Positions 42,961 to 51,917 are shown, numbered from the stretch's first letter. The stretch is 62,553 nt of DNA from an uncultured Bacteroidales bacterium (GCA_937891905.1 CALATT010000069.1:1-62553); one strand, 5' to 3'. Numbers and translations are program-made. The notes: generated from the sequence alone by a model not told the origin.

Positions 42961-43434
42961 AGCGATGGTTCGTTTAATCTCAGCATCCACCACAGACTGC
43001 CCCACAGAGGAGAGACTAATACCATCCATCTCGAGGAGTTCCAAGTGGTTGACATGCATGAGCATAGGACTTGTGATATCTATTATATGCACGCAATGAC
43101 TGGAAGCGATGCGGAATAGCGATAGATTATATAGGGCGTGTATATTACGCAGACGCACTGTGCTGCCGCCCAACCAATAGAGTATATTCTTCCGTTCCTG
43201 AAGTGTCATGCCACGCGTGATGAAAGCGAAGTAACGGTCTTCGTCCATAATAGGCAAACTGGTCAAGATAGGTTCTTGCCCGCACGCACGCGCTTGCGCG
43301 ATACTATTTATATATTGTGCTTTATACGCCACAAGGTCCATCTGCGGACGATGATTTGCATGAGGATTGGCAGCGATAGCCTTCCAATCATAGCAAAGAC
43401 CGCTTTCGGTATAAATAACTTGAGTCTTATCCAT
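42943..43434 (-). CDS. Truncated, degenerate SGNH/GDSL-hydrolase-like protein
   Basis: A 163-residue protein. Its sequence (SGLCYDWKAIAANPHANHRP, ILTSLPIMDEDRYFAFITRG, NILYWLGGSTVRLRNIHALY, NLSLFRIASSHCVHIIDIT) follows the C-terminal two-thirds of SGNH hydrolases, where the family has GGNDCDFDWKAI..., LPPIDAERYF, ILRWLGGD and YNLA. The N-terminal block with the catalytic Ser (GDS) is absent, and the C-terminal D-G-I-H is DGIS, losing the catalytic His. So it is probably not an esterase, or is a decayed gene. Its promoter region is shared with the divergent LytTR gene. Confidence 0.6.
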   Translation of the reverse strand: MDKTQVIYTESGLCYDWKAIAANPHANHRPQMDLVAYKAQYINSIAQARACGQEPILTSLPIMDEDRYFAFITRGMTLQERKNILYWLGGSTVRLRNIHALYNLSLFRIASSHCVHIIDITSPMLMHVNHLELLEMDGISLSSVGQSVVDAEIKRTIAQGTTA

Positions 43435-43570
43435 ACAAATAATGGGATTATAGATTAATCAATAAATAGGTAATAATAAGAGGTAATTGCAAGCAATATA
43501 ATACGATAAATAGTTTCATTCCGAATTGTTGTATTGTTTCCATAAGGCATTCTATTTTTGATTTGCGGTG

Positions 43571-43578
43571 CAAAATTA
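43571..43578 (-). promoter_or_regulatory. -7 box of the SGNH-like gene
   Basis: Minus strand TAATTTTG, with a weak ATTG-type -33 at about 43599-43602. The leader would be about 130 nt; no other gene was seen in it. Confidence 0.55.
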
Positions 43579-43606
43579 CTGCCTTTTCGGCACCTGAACA
43601 ATTTAT

Positions 43607-43680
43607 TGGGACACAAAGCGGTTTAATGGGACGAAAACAGTTCAAATGATGACTAAAATCGAAATATAGTGACGAAAATA
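43607..43680 (+). promoter_or_regulatory. Four direct repeats, candidate LytTR binding sites
   Basis: TGGGACACAAA (43607-43617), TGGGACGAAAA (43627-43637), TGACTAAAAT (43650-43659) and TGACGAAAAT (43670-43679). The AC core recurs at 43611, 43631, 43652 and 43672 (spacing 20, 21, 20). They lie between the two divergent -7 boxes. Confidence 0.7.
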
Positions 43681-43689
43681 GGTAAATAT

Positions 43690-43697
43690 TTATTTTG
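43690..43697 (+). promoter_or_regulatory. -7-like box of the LytTR gene
   Basis: TTATTTTG, 7 of 8 matches to TAnnTTTG, 25 nt before ATG 43723. The fourth direct repeat overlaps the place where -33 would be. Confidence 0.5.
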
Positions 43698-43722
43698 TCA
43701 CACCTACTGAATAGACTAAATT

Positions 43723-44514
43723 ATGAGTAAAATTCCTACATTTCTGTCTTCATGGCGCGCTATGCTGCTACATGTATTGGCATTGCCTATCTTCTTCTTG
43801 GTATTCATCCTTTTTTATGAAAGCGAATGGATGATTACATTTCTGGAGTCTGATAGCAATAAGGTGGTATTCAATGCCTTGATGCTTTTCTCAATCTTGA
43901 TAGGTGTAGTATCAATCTCGCGTAGCATCATGATAGGTGCGCATACGCGTTTATGTGTCAGTTGGTGGCAATACACGGTATGGTGCTTGATAGAAATGAT
44001 TATCTTCAGTTGTTTTGCGGCGCTATACATGGCGCTCATGCACGGCGATTATGGTTATTTCCCCGCGTTGGGGCAGTGTATGAAGTTCACATTCACTATC
44101 CTTCCCTATCCATACCTATTATTGGCATTGTTATTGGCATACACCAAACCCGATGAGCAGCACAACGAAGAGCAACTCATCCGATTTACGGAGAATACAG
44201 GGCGACTGAAATTGGTGATTTCAAGCGAAGTGCTTGTATATGTGGAAGCACAAGAGAACTATGTGCATATTCACTATATGGAGGGAGATATACAAAAGGA
44301 ATACTCGCTTCGTCAGTCTATGCGTGGTATTGAAGAACTGATGGAGAAGCATGGTATTGTGCGCTGCCAACGCTCGTATTTTGTCAATCCCAAGCATGTG
44401 ACAGTACTGCGTAGAGATAAAGAGGGAATTATCCAAGCCGAATTAGACATACACGGCATGAAAGCAGTACCCGTTTCTCCTAAGTACTACGACCAACTGA
44501 GCAAAATGCTATGA
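43723..44514 (+). CDS. Membrane-anchored LytTR-family transcription regulator
   Basis: A 263-residue protein. Four membrane helices (~12-145) are followed by a LytTR DNA-binding domain (~165-263): VISSEVLVYVEAQENYVHIHY, SLRQSMRGIEELMEKHGIVR, CQRSYFVNPKHVTVLRR and VPVSPKYYDQLSKM. The LytTR fold binds pairs of direct repeats, and four such repeats lie upstream. It lacks a receiver domain, so the signal must come through the membrane part. It probably regulates itself and the divergent SGNH-like gene. Confidence 0.88.
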   Translation: MSKIPTFLSSWRAMLLHVLALPIFFLVFILFYESEWMITFLESDSNKVVFNALMLFSILIGVVSISRSIMIGAHTRLCVSWWQYTVWCLIEMIIFSCFAALYMALMHGDYGYFPALGQCMKFTFTILPYPYLLLALLLAYTKPDEQHNEEQLIRFTENTGRLKLVISSEVLVYVEAQENYVHIHYMEGDIQKEYSLRQSMRGIEELMEKHGIVRCQRSYFVNPKHVTVLRRDKEGIIQAELDIHGMKAVPVSPKYYDQLSKML

Positions 44515-44559
44515 GATTAGACCGCCTAACCGCATAACCGCTTAACCGCTAACGCTGTT
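44515..44559 (+). repeat. TAACCGC repeat between LytTR gene and rlmN
   Basis: TTAGACCGCCTAACCGCATA, then ACCGCTTAACCGCTAACGC and TGTTAGAC. It starts right at the LytTR stop codon and runs into the rlmN stop. It shares units with the mfd-kdsB gap and mfd site 4. Confidence 0.85.
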
Positions 44560-45640
44560 AGACATCTGCGATGAGCATGCCACAAGCGGCTTGAATATCT
44601 TGTCCGCGTGAGCGGCGGATAGTAGTTGTTATTCCATTCTGCGTGAGATAATCACGCATCCATACCATTTGTTTCTCATCCGAAGATGGGAATGAGCGTT
44701 CCTCAAGAGCCGTCTTGGCTACCTGCTCCACTCCCTCGTGGAAACGAATAAGATTGATACGGCATGGCAGTCCCTTTAATAAACGCAGCAGTTCGTTGGC
44801 ATGCCGCGGAGTGTCATTCTTACCATGCCAGCAAATATATTCAAAACTCACACGGCGCTGATGATTCCAATCATATTGCTTGAGCAATGCGATTAGATCG
44901 GTCATGTGCAGCATTCGTTCTGCTGGCATGATGGATGAACGCTCCACGCCAAAAGGATTATGGAGCGAGATAGCCAAGTGACATTCACTCTCTTCGATAA
45001 ATCGTTTCAAACCAGGCATCACACCCACACTGGAAACCGTGACGCGTTTAGGCGACCAACCACAACCATAATCAGCCGTAAGGACAGTCAGCGAACGCAA
45101 TACTTCATCTATATTATCCATCGGTTCTCCTTCACCCATATAGACAATATTGGTGAGCGGAAGAAGAGCTTTATTGCTGGTAGCGGGATTACCCGAAAGG
45201 TCGAAATAAAAAATCTGATTAAGTATATCTGCGGCGGTAAGGTGGGCTTGAAAACCGAGTGTACCCGTCATGCAGAAACGACAACCCATTTTACAGCCCG
45301 CTTGGGTGGAGACACATAGTGTGGCGCGATCATCTTCTGGTATATAAACCGCCTCCACCATTTGTCCTTTGGCAGACAGACTATCGGTATCCACTGGGAA
45401 TAAGTACTTACGCGTACCATCCGCGCTGATAGCCTCACGTATAGGAAGACTACGACCAATAGTGTAATGCGCTTTGAGCGCCTCACGCCCTTTGAGCGAG
45501 ATATTCGTCATCTCATCAAACGAACTCACACGGCGCACATAAAGCCACTCTGCGAGTTGCTTACCAGCGAACTTAGGCAAACCTACTTGCTGCGCTACGG
45601 ATTGCAGTTCGGCTAATGTCTTCCCTAATAATTTCTCCAC
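44558..45640 (-). CDS. rlmN: 23S rRNA (adenine2503-C2)-methyltransferase RlmN
   Basis: A 360-residue radical-SAM enzyme. The [4Fe-4S] cysteines are in CKMGCRFCMTG, and GEGEPMDN is the SAM-binding motif. The methyl-carrying Cys (~residue 350) is in IQAACGMLIAD. N-terminal KFAGKQLAEWLYVRRVSSF is the usual helical domain. It methylates A2503 of 23S rRNA (and some tRNA). Probably the last gene of the leftward run headed by the TonB receptor, 20 nt after the DUF4293 gene. Confidence 0.96.
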   Translation of the reverse strand: MEKLLGKTLAELQSVAQQVGLPKFAGKQLAEWLYVRRVSSFDEMTNISLKGREALKAHYTIGRSLPIREAISADGTRKYLFPVDTDSLSAKGQMVEAVYIPEDDRATLCVSTQAGCKMGCRFCMTGTLGFQAHLTAADILNQIFYFDLSGNPATSNKALLPLTNIVYMGEGEPMDNIDEVLRSLTVLTADYGCGWSPKRVTVSSVGVMPGLKRFIEESECHLAISLHNPFGVERSSIMPAERMLHMTDLIALLKQYDWNHQRRVSFEYICWHGKNDTPRHANELLRLLKGLPCRINLIRFHEGVEQVAKTALEERSFPSSDEKQMVWMRDYLTQNGITTTIRRSRGQDIQAACGMLIADV

Positions 45641-45660
45641 CTTATTCCTATTATCAATGA

Positions 45661-46143
45661 TTAGCGTAATCTATCAGCTGCGCGTACCATAGCCTCATCT
45701 TTGAGAATACGACGCGTAGCCATGACGGTGAGCACCAAGCAAACCAATGGAAGGCAAGCCCAACCCATTACATACACATCTACATCTATCATCAGTTTAG
45801 CCAGATAGATATAAATAGCCAATACGCCGTAGTAACCCAAGCAAAGCATGATGGTGAAGATGTTGAGGCGCGCTTGCAAGAGGCGTTTATTATACAAGAA
45901 AATATCCACAAGCGCTAATACAGGGATAAGTGCTGACGCCAAAAGTAATCCCCATAAGCCATTCAGCTGGATAGCAGGAAGTTCGGTCACCGTGGTCTCT
46001 GTCATTCCCAAAGCAGTCAGTTGCCATGCACGAACTACCTCTGCACCTTCTGGGGTAACAAACTGCACTACGGGAACAAAACACAATGTGATGCCTAAAG
46101 CGACTACTAAGAGTAAATAAAGTGTTTGAATACGTTGTATCAT
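45661..46143 (-). CDS. DUF4293 four-helix membrane protein
   Basis: A 160-residue protein starting MIQRIQTLYLLLVVALGITL, the highly conserved DUF4293 opening. There are four membrane helices, with NGLWGLLLASALIPVLALVD in the second and FLYNKRLLQARLNIFTIML before the third. Common in Bacteroidota; the function is unknown. Its start codon directly follows a TTAGATG repeat. Confidence 0.9.
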   Translation of the reverse strand: MIQRIQTLYLLLVVALGITLCFVPVVQFVTPEGAEVVRAWQLTALGMTETTVTELPAIQLNGLWGLLLASALIPVLALVDIFLYNKRLLQARLNIFTIMLCLGYYGVLAIYIYLAKLMIDVDVYVMGWACLPLVCLVLTVMATRRILKDEAMVRAADRLR

Positions 46144-46210
46144 GTTAGATGTTGGATGTTAGATGTTATATGTTAGATGTTGGATGTTAGATGTTGGATG
46201 TTAGATGTTA
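46144..46210 (-). repeat. GATGTTAGATGTTG repeat between acyltransferase and DUF4293 genes
   Basis: About nine GATGTT(A/G) units on the plus strand, e.g. GTTAGATGTTGGATGTTAGA. It fills the gap from the acyltransferase stop codon (46208-46210, TAA within a unit) to the base before ATG 46143. Confidence 0.9.
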
Positions 46211-46723
46211 GTTTTTCATTGCCTCTTCGAGGGTTTCGCATCGGTCTCCGTTGGCATTCACCCATCCTATTTGTCGTGCGGGGTTACCCACCATAAGCGC
46301 GTATGCTGGCACATCTTTCGTTACGACCGAACCTGCGCCTATAAGGCAGTATTCCCCCAAGGTATGTCCGCAGACGATAGTGGCGTTCGCGCCCACCGAC
46401 GCGCCACGACGCAAAATAGTAGGTTTGTATTCATCTTTGCGGCTCACGGCAGCGCGAGGGTTAATCACATTGGTGAATACCATCGATGGACCGAGAAACA
46501 CATCGTCCTCGCATTGCACGCCTGTATAGACGGACACATTATTTTGTATCTTGCAGTTATTGCCGAGCACCACCTCGGGTGAGATAACCACATTTTGACC
46601 AATATTACAGCGTTCGCCGATAACACATCCGCTCATCACATGGCTAAAATGCCATATTTTGGTTCCCTTGCCTATTTGGCAACCCTCGTCCACATAAGAC
46701 GACTCATGTACGAAATAATCCAT
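46208..46723 (-). CDS. Left-handed beta-helix acyltransferase
   Basis: A 171-residue protein of hexapeptide repeats (VDEGCQIGKGTKIWHFSHVM, GCVIGERCNIGQNVVISP, GASVGANATIVCGHTLGEYC), resembling the WlbB/WbpD/FdtC-type N-acetyltransferases for amino-sugars (starts YFVHESSYVDEGCQIGKG). His near ~26 is in the WHFSH motif. It would acetylate a nucleotide-linked aminosugar. No sugar-modifying partner lies beside it. Its ATG overlaps the DUF4249 stop by one base (TAATG). Confidence 0.88.
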   Translation of the reverse strand: MDYFVHESSYVDEGCQIGKGTKIWHFSHVMSGCVIGERCNIGQNVVISPEVVLGNNCKIQNNVSVYTGVQCEDDVFLGPSMVFTNVINPRAAVSRKDEYKPTILRRGASVGANATIVCGHTLGEYCLIGAGSVVTKDVPAYALMVGNPARQIGWVNANGDRCETLEEAMKN

Positions 46724-47784
46724 TATTCTTTTTTTATTTCTTTTGCTTTTATTGTGTATCTTGTCACAGATGAGACTATTCCATAGCCACCTTCCACATT
46801 GCTATATACCGCTACGGGTTCTTCCATACCTATCATATCCGATAGTAATGCGCCTAAATCCATTTCGTTATAATAATCATCGTTCATTCCCCAATAGGCA
46901 GCCATAGAATTATTGAATATTGTTTTTGTTGGGCTTTGCGCTTCAAAATCAAACACACACGAATCCAACATATATGTATAATTTCTTGTTGTTATGGTAC
47001 TATCCTTTGCGGTATTTATCGTGGTATCGTCATAAGCGTACAGAATATCATCTGTATATATTTCTACGCCTTTTGATGATAAATATGCGTTGTTAAAGTA
47101 CAACACTTTTCCATAATATATTTGAGCATTGTCATACTTATTATTCTTTTCCGATTCAAAGACCTTATTATTTGATTTTAAATTTGTGATTGTTTTTATG
47201 TAATCTGTTGTATCACAGGAAAGTATTGTATCATTGCGCTCTTTAGTAACTATCGTCCTAACTGTAAAATACAAAGAACTCTTCATATACAACACCAAAT
47301 CAGGTCTTTCGTATTGAGTAGGGAAATCAAACACAAATCGGCATTGTTTTTTCTTTGGTTCCCACACACTGGACTTGAGTGTTGGTTTAAAGGTAGGCAT
47401 TAAAACCTCTTCTGCCACCGCCGTTCCATACTTTGGATGTGTGACGATAAGGCGAATGGTGTCATTAGCCTGCAGCGGATGGGAAAGAGAGATCGTATGC
47501 GTATTACCACTCTGAATTCTTGATGTTATTTGTAAGGACTTATTCAGTGCCGATTGTATCTCTATGGTAGGATTTTTTATTGTTTCTTCCTTATCATTCG
47601 GGTTTGTATGCTCTAAGAAGAAATACGAGCGGTTAACATAGCAGATAAAATTATCTTCTCCTGCACACAAAGAAGCTTGTATCACCAATTTAGGGTCCTC
47701 ATACTCGCCGTTATATGGTATTTCTCGTTCGCAGGACACGAGCGCTGCGAAAAGCAATGGTAGTATATACAATAGTCGTTTCAT
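46723..47784 (-). CDS. DUF4249 lipoprotein
   Basis: A 353-residue protein with lipobox LFAALVSC (~11-18). Bacteroidota DUF4249 pattern: CEREIPYNGEYEDPKLVIQA at the start of the mature part, NDTIRLIVTHPKYGTAVAEE and a beta-rich body. It lies 5 nt after a TonB receptor, the usual DUF4249 context. Probably an outer-membrane partner of that receptor, analogous in place to SusD. The substrate is unknown. Confidence 0.88.
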   Translation of the reverse strand: MKRLLYILPLLFAALVSCEREIPYNGEYEDPKLVIQASLCAGEDNFICYVNRSYFFLEHTNPNDKEETIKNPTIEIQSALNKSLQITSRIQSGNTHTISLSHPLQANDTIRLIVTHPKYGTAVAEEVLMPTFKPTLKSSVWEPKKKQCRFVFDFPTQYERPDLVLYMKSSLYFTVRTIVTKERNDTILSCDTTDYIKTITNLKSNNKVFESEKNNKYDNAQIYYGKVLYFNNAYLSSKGVEIYTDDILYAYDDTTINTAKDSTITTRNYTYMLDSCVFDFEAQSPTKTIFNNSMAAYWGMNDDYYNEMDLGALLSDMIGMEEPVAVYSNVEGGYGIVSSVTRYTIKAKEIKKE

Positions 47785-47789
47785 AGTGG

Positions 47790-50225
47790 TTAAAATTTAA
47801 ATGTGTAGCTCAAGCTTGGTATGATAGGGAAGAGACTTAATTGGTACATTTTAGTTCCCGACGGATATACCAAGAACGGATTGAAATTGCAGTACGCATT
47901 ATATACGGATAGATTGAGCACATGCCCGAAATTAGCATGTTTCTTATCCTTTAAATACCAAGTAGATCCGATGTCCAAGCGGTGGTAATCAGGCATCTTG
48001 TAGTTGTTTCGCTCGGATACATAATATATGGTGCTGTTATAATTACCTGGCTTATATATCTGGTCCTCATATTTCTGCATGCCGATTGTTCCGCGTGTAC
48101 CTGTACCATAGACGAAGGTCGCCGCTAATTCCCATTTTTTCGTCACTCGGTACTGCAGTGTAATACTCAAATCGTGCTCTCTATCGTATTTAGCGTGGAA
48201 TGGTTTGCCAAAATTGATTTCCTGTCCAGGTCTATCAAACTGACGCATAGTGCGGCTCCATGTATATCCTATCCAACCTGTGACGGGTCCCACTTTACGC
48301 TGCGCGAGGAACTGCACACCATAGCTCCACCCATCGCCCACGCAGACTTGTTTTTCCCAGTTTTGTCCACTGGTATAAGAAGCACCATCCTTGTATTCGA
48401 GCAGGTTAATCATCTTCTTATAGTATCCCTCTACAGACAACTCCACTTGGTTGCACACATTATAGGTCAACCCCACTGCGGCTTGCATAGAGCGCATAGG
48501 GGGTATATTGGCTGTGATGGGCACCCAAAGGTCGGTAGGTAACGATACAGAACTATTCGAAAGCATATGCACATACTGCGACATATACGCATAACTCATC
48601 TTGATAGCCACATCCTTGTGCGGCAAGAAACGCATACCTAAACGAGGTTCGATAGATGGGAAGAACCTACCATCCGCATGATAAAGCGTAGCATGCAGAC
48701 CTGCATTCATCTTAAACCAATGACAAGGGGTATAGGTATCCTCTATATAGAGATTTAGTTCGTGAGTATGGTGCGTTCTGCCGATAGAGAAAGTAGTGTC
48801 CATCCTCTGTGCCGTTGTGTCTATTTCTACTACATAGCCCATTCTACCCACCTGAGGACGGAACATATGATAGGTATATCCACCACCGAAATGAACCTCA
48901 TGACGAGGATTAGGACGCCATTCAAAATTGGTCTGGGCCATCACATCCATGATATACGAGTCATAGTCCATACCCATCTCTTCGCGTTCGTATTCCTCTT
49001 TGTTTTTATATTCATATTCTTGTCCTACTCCTAATTTATATTTATAGCGGGTGAAACTAAGTTGCGTAGTATTATACATGCGACCATTGAATCGATGTTC
49101 GTAGTTGAGCGCGGCAAAGAGGTTACCCCAGTTGTAACGCATTTTCATATACGCCTTGTCATTTATCGTGCCTGACTGATACCTCTCTTTCATACGCGCA
49201 TAAACGACATCATCGCCCATATAGAAAGAAGCACTCAGTTTGTCATTCTCCGAGAAAGTATGGGTCAGTTTGGCATTCACATCATAGAAATAATATCCGC
49301 CCGTTGTGTGACCTTCTCCTTCATTCAAACTGGAAGTAACGATGGACATGATAGGCGAAATGAATAAGTCATACAATGTGCGGCGCGCAGAGATATTAAA
49401 GGTAGTTTTGGCCTTTACCACCTCTTTATTGCGGAAACGCTTCCATTCCTCTTTGGTCCAATAGATAGGTCCCTCCACGCTAAACTTAGTGGAGATGAGT
49501 CCGATGGTGAGATTACCATGATAACCATACGCATCACCATCTTTCTGCCGCACATCCACGATAGACGACAAGCGACCCGAATAGCGCGCTGGGAAATTAC
49601 CTTCGTATAGTGTTACATTCTTTATCGCATCCGCATTGAAGACAGAGAAGAAGCCCATCATATGGTTCACCGAATACAATGGAACGCCGTCCAAGAGAAT
49701 TAGGTTCTGGTCGGGTCCTCCTCCGCGCACATACAGGCCAGCCGAGCCTTCCGAACCCGATTGCACGCCAGGTAGCAGTTGTATAGCCTTGAGCACATCC
49801 ACCTCTCCGCCTATCGCTGGAATACCTTTGATCTGCGAGATAGGCACTTCTACGGCAGACATCTGAACGGATTGAACGCCCGAGACAGACTGAGCCGCTT
49901 CCACCACCACTTCGGCCAACACATTCGTAGAAACCAAAGATAGTTCCACCAATGTGTCCGCACGCAAGGTGAAGGACAATGAGTCGCCCTCGTCATAGCC
50001 TACATAACTCGCTTGTAGCAACACTTCTGCTGAAGGAAGCGTAAGGGAATAAAAACCATTCACATTGGTTACAGTACCTATCCCCGAACGCTTATCCACT
50101 ACCGTCGCGCCAATAAGGCGCTCGCCTGTCTGTATATCCAATACATAACCACTGATAGTAGGGTTCTTCGCCCCCACTATACAAGGAATAAGGATAAAGA
50201 CAATAAAGATAAATCGTTTCATCAT
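47790..50225 (-). CDS. TonB-dependent receptor with carboxypeptidase-like N-terminal domain
   Basis: An 811-residue protein. Signal peptide (MMKRFIFIVFILIPCIVGAK), a CarboxypepD-like domain (~24-110, TISGYVLDIQTGERLIGATV), plug domain (~120-240, VDVLKAIQLLPGVQSGSEG, GGGPDQNLILLDGVPLY, GRLSSIVDVR) and a 22-strand barrel ending SLFPIIPSLSYTFKF. It takes up a substrate across the outer membrane with TonB energy; DUF4249 follows. Own promoter. Confidence 0.93.
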   Translation of the reverse strand: MMKRFIFIVFILIPCIVGAKNPTISGYVLDIQTGERLIGATVVDKRSGIGTVTNVNGFYSLTLPSAEVLLQASYVGYDEGDSLSFTLRADTLVELSLVSTNVLAEVVVEAAQSVSGVQSVQMSAVEVPISQIKGIPAIGGEVDVLKAIQLLPGVQSGSEGSAGLYVRGGGPDQNLILLDGVPLYSVNHMMGFFSVFNADAIKNVTLYEGNFPARYSGRLSSIVDVRQKDGDAYGYHGNLTIGLISTKFSVEGPIYWTKEEWKRFRNKEVVKAKTTFNISARRTLYDLFISPIMSIVTSSLNEGEGHTTGGYYFYDVNAKLTHTFSENDKLSASFYMGDDVVYARMKERYQSGTINDKAYMKMRYNWGNLFAALNYEHRFNGRMYNTTQLSFTRYKYKLGVGQEYEYKNKEEYEREEMGMDYDSYIMDVMAQTNFEWRPNPRHEVHFGGGYTYHMFRPQVGRMGYVVEIDTTAQRMDTTFSIGRTHHTHELNLYIEDTYTPCHWFKMNAGLHATLYHADGRFFPSIEPRLGMRFLPHKDVAIKMSYAYMSQYVHMLSNSSVSLPTDLWVPITANIPPMRSMQAAVGLTYNVCNQVELSVEGYYKKMINLLEYKDGASYTSGQNWEKQVCVGDGWSYGVQFLAQRKVGPVTGWIGYTWSRTMRQFDRPGQEINFGKPFHAKYDREHDLSITLQYRVTKKWELAATFVYGTGTRGTIGMQKYEDQIYKPGNYNSTIYYVSERNNYKMPDYHRLDIGSTWYLKDKKHANFGHVLNLSVYNAYCNFNPFLVYPSGTKMYQLSLFPIIPSLSYTFKF

Positions 50226-50248
50226 ATGTACTTATTGATTTGACGCGG

Positions 50249-50280
50249 CAAAGGTAGTGTTTTTGCTTGTATTAGGCAAG
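50249..50280 (-). promoter_or_regulatory. Promoter of the TonB receptor operon
   Basis: Minus strand -33 CTTG (50277-50280), 20-nt spacer, -7 TACCTTTG (50249-50256), 24 nt before ATG 50225. Confidence 0.78.
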
Positions 50281-50286
50281 TTTTTG

Positions 50287-50310
50287 AGTTGGGAAAAAAC
50301 TTGGGATTTT
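50287..50310 (-). repeat. 24-nt element upstream of a promoter, copy 2
   Basis: Minus-strand copy of the sequence at 26686-26709, again 6 nt upstream of the -33 box of the neighbouring promoter. Confidence 0.65.
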
Positions 50311-50327
50311 ACAAAATGCTGTACTTC

Positions 50328-51871
50328 TTAGAAGAAAATCTTGAATATATCGTTACCATTTGCAAAAAGGAGCAGAGCCAACAAGAGATAGAAACCTATT
50401 TCGTTCGCTTTCTCCAAGAATTTATCGGATGGCTTGCGGCGCGTGATCATCTCCACCAATAAGAAGAGTATGTATCCTCCATCCAAAGCAGGAATAGGTA
50501 GGAAATTCATAAAGGCGAGTATGACACTCAGGAAGCCGTCATATGCCAGAATGCATATCCGCTCCACAGGTCAGGGAACATACCACCGATAGCACCAAAG
50601 CCGCCCAATGATTGAGCCCCTTCCTTAGTGAATACCAAGCGGAACTGCTTTACATACATCACCAATATATCCCATCCATATTGTATCCCCGCAGGAATAG
50701 ATTGCAAGAATGAATAGTCAGTATGCTCTACATCAAAATAACTATATTTCCATTTTGCGAAGACGCCCATCTTGCCCTGATCACCAATGAAGAGATGTGC
50801 GGTGTATTGTTGTCCCGCGCGATAATAATCTACCGTTATAGAGTCGCATACATGTTTCTGCAATTCTTGTGTCACTTGCACGCTACATGGTGTTGGAACG
50901 CCATCGACTGCCACTATACTATCCCCTTTCTGCATACCCGCTAATGCAGCAGAATGGTTAGGAATAAGGCTATCTATCACGAATGGGATATACTCTGTGA
51001 TAAGCACATAACTCTGCTTTTGATAGTTCTCATCCGCGCGTTGTTTCTCACGCTCTTGCTTATCAAACTCATTTTGTATAGCCAAATAGCGCGTTCCTAA
51101 ATCCTCAGACATGTGTAGCATAATAGTATCCGTACCGCGAAGTACTTGTACATCGCGCTGGCCTTCTATCACAATTTTCTGTACCACCTCGCTCAAATCG
51201 GTAGGTTCTACGCCATTGATAGTGAGTATCTTATCTTGCTGCTCAAATCCCTCTTGCTGCAACACCTCAGAGTAGTAAAAACCTGTATGAATGTTTTTCA
51301 ATGGGAGGGTATCCTGCCCATAGTTCCACAGGAGCATTGTAAAGATTACTATGGCGCCTATAAAATTCATCAATATACCACCAATAATGATGAGCAGTCG
51401 TTGCCATGCTGGTTTGGAGCGGAACTCCCATGATTGAGGTTCAGAAGGCAGGTCTGTAGATGCTTTGGTTTCATCCACCATACCTGCAATAGAGCAATAG
51501 CCGCCAAAAGGCAACCATCCTAACCCCCACTCGGTATTATCCGGATAGCGGCGCCAGTCCTCTTCAGGCAGTGCAGCCAATTCCTCTTCGGTCATAGGAC
51601 GATAGATAGGACGACCTTTCTCATCCGTCTTCGTCTCACCCGTCAAGGCATCCTTTACCTCCACCATGGATGGCTCCACATTAGGGGCGAAGAAACGGAA
51701 TTGCCATTTACCGTTGATTTTCTTGGCGCGGAAGAGACTAATGCGTGGATTGAAGAACATATAGAATTTCTCCACACGCACATGGAAAAGGCGTGCGAAC
51801 ATAAAATGCCCCAACTCATGGATGAGTACTAAAAGGCTGAGTGCTAAAATTAATTGTAATGCTTGTATCAT
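50328..51871 (-). pseudogene. rseP: RseP-type site-2 protease, split by a one-base frameshift
   Basis: The first frame (51871-50528) has the zinc-binding LIHELGHFMFARLF, two PDZ-like regions and ends ...AFWHMTAS. The second frame (to 50328) continues SVILAFMNFLPIPALDGGYI, holding the conserved N-x-x-P-x-P-x-L-D-G-G motif. The junction reads ACG GCT TCC TGA; adding one T (GCTTTCC) near 50541 restores AFLSVILAFMN. So the two catalytic motifs are in different frames. A sequencing or assembly error in a T run is the most likely reason; otherwise the gene is dead. Last gene after fumarase, LytM-like and dxr; role would be regulated intramembrane proteolysis. Confidence 0.85.
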
Positions 51872-51917
51872 GTAGGATGTTATATGTTAGATGTTAGATG
51901 TTGGATGTTAGATGTTA
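51872..51917 (-). repeat. GATGTTAGATGTTG repeat between dxr and rseP
   Basis: GATGTTATATGTTAGATGTT then AGATGTTGGATGTTAGATG, plus strand. It runs from just ahead of ATG 51871 into the dxr stop (51915-51917). Both this and the copy at 46144 abut a start codon with ACATGATACAA. Confidence 0.88.

Noticed and set aside
43278..43300. CACGCGCTTGCG, a partial copy of the 15-mer
   Set aside because: It is inside the SGNH-like coding region with no -7 box at the right distance.
50528..50567. Programmed ribosomal frameshift in rseP
   Set aside because: No slippery heptamer or downstream structure at the junction; a lost base in a T run explains it more simply.
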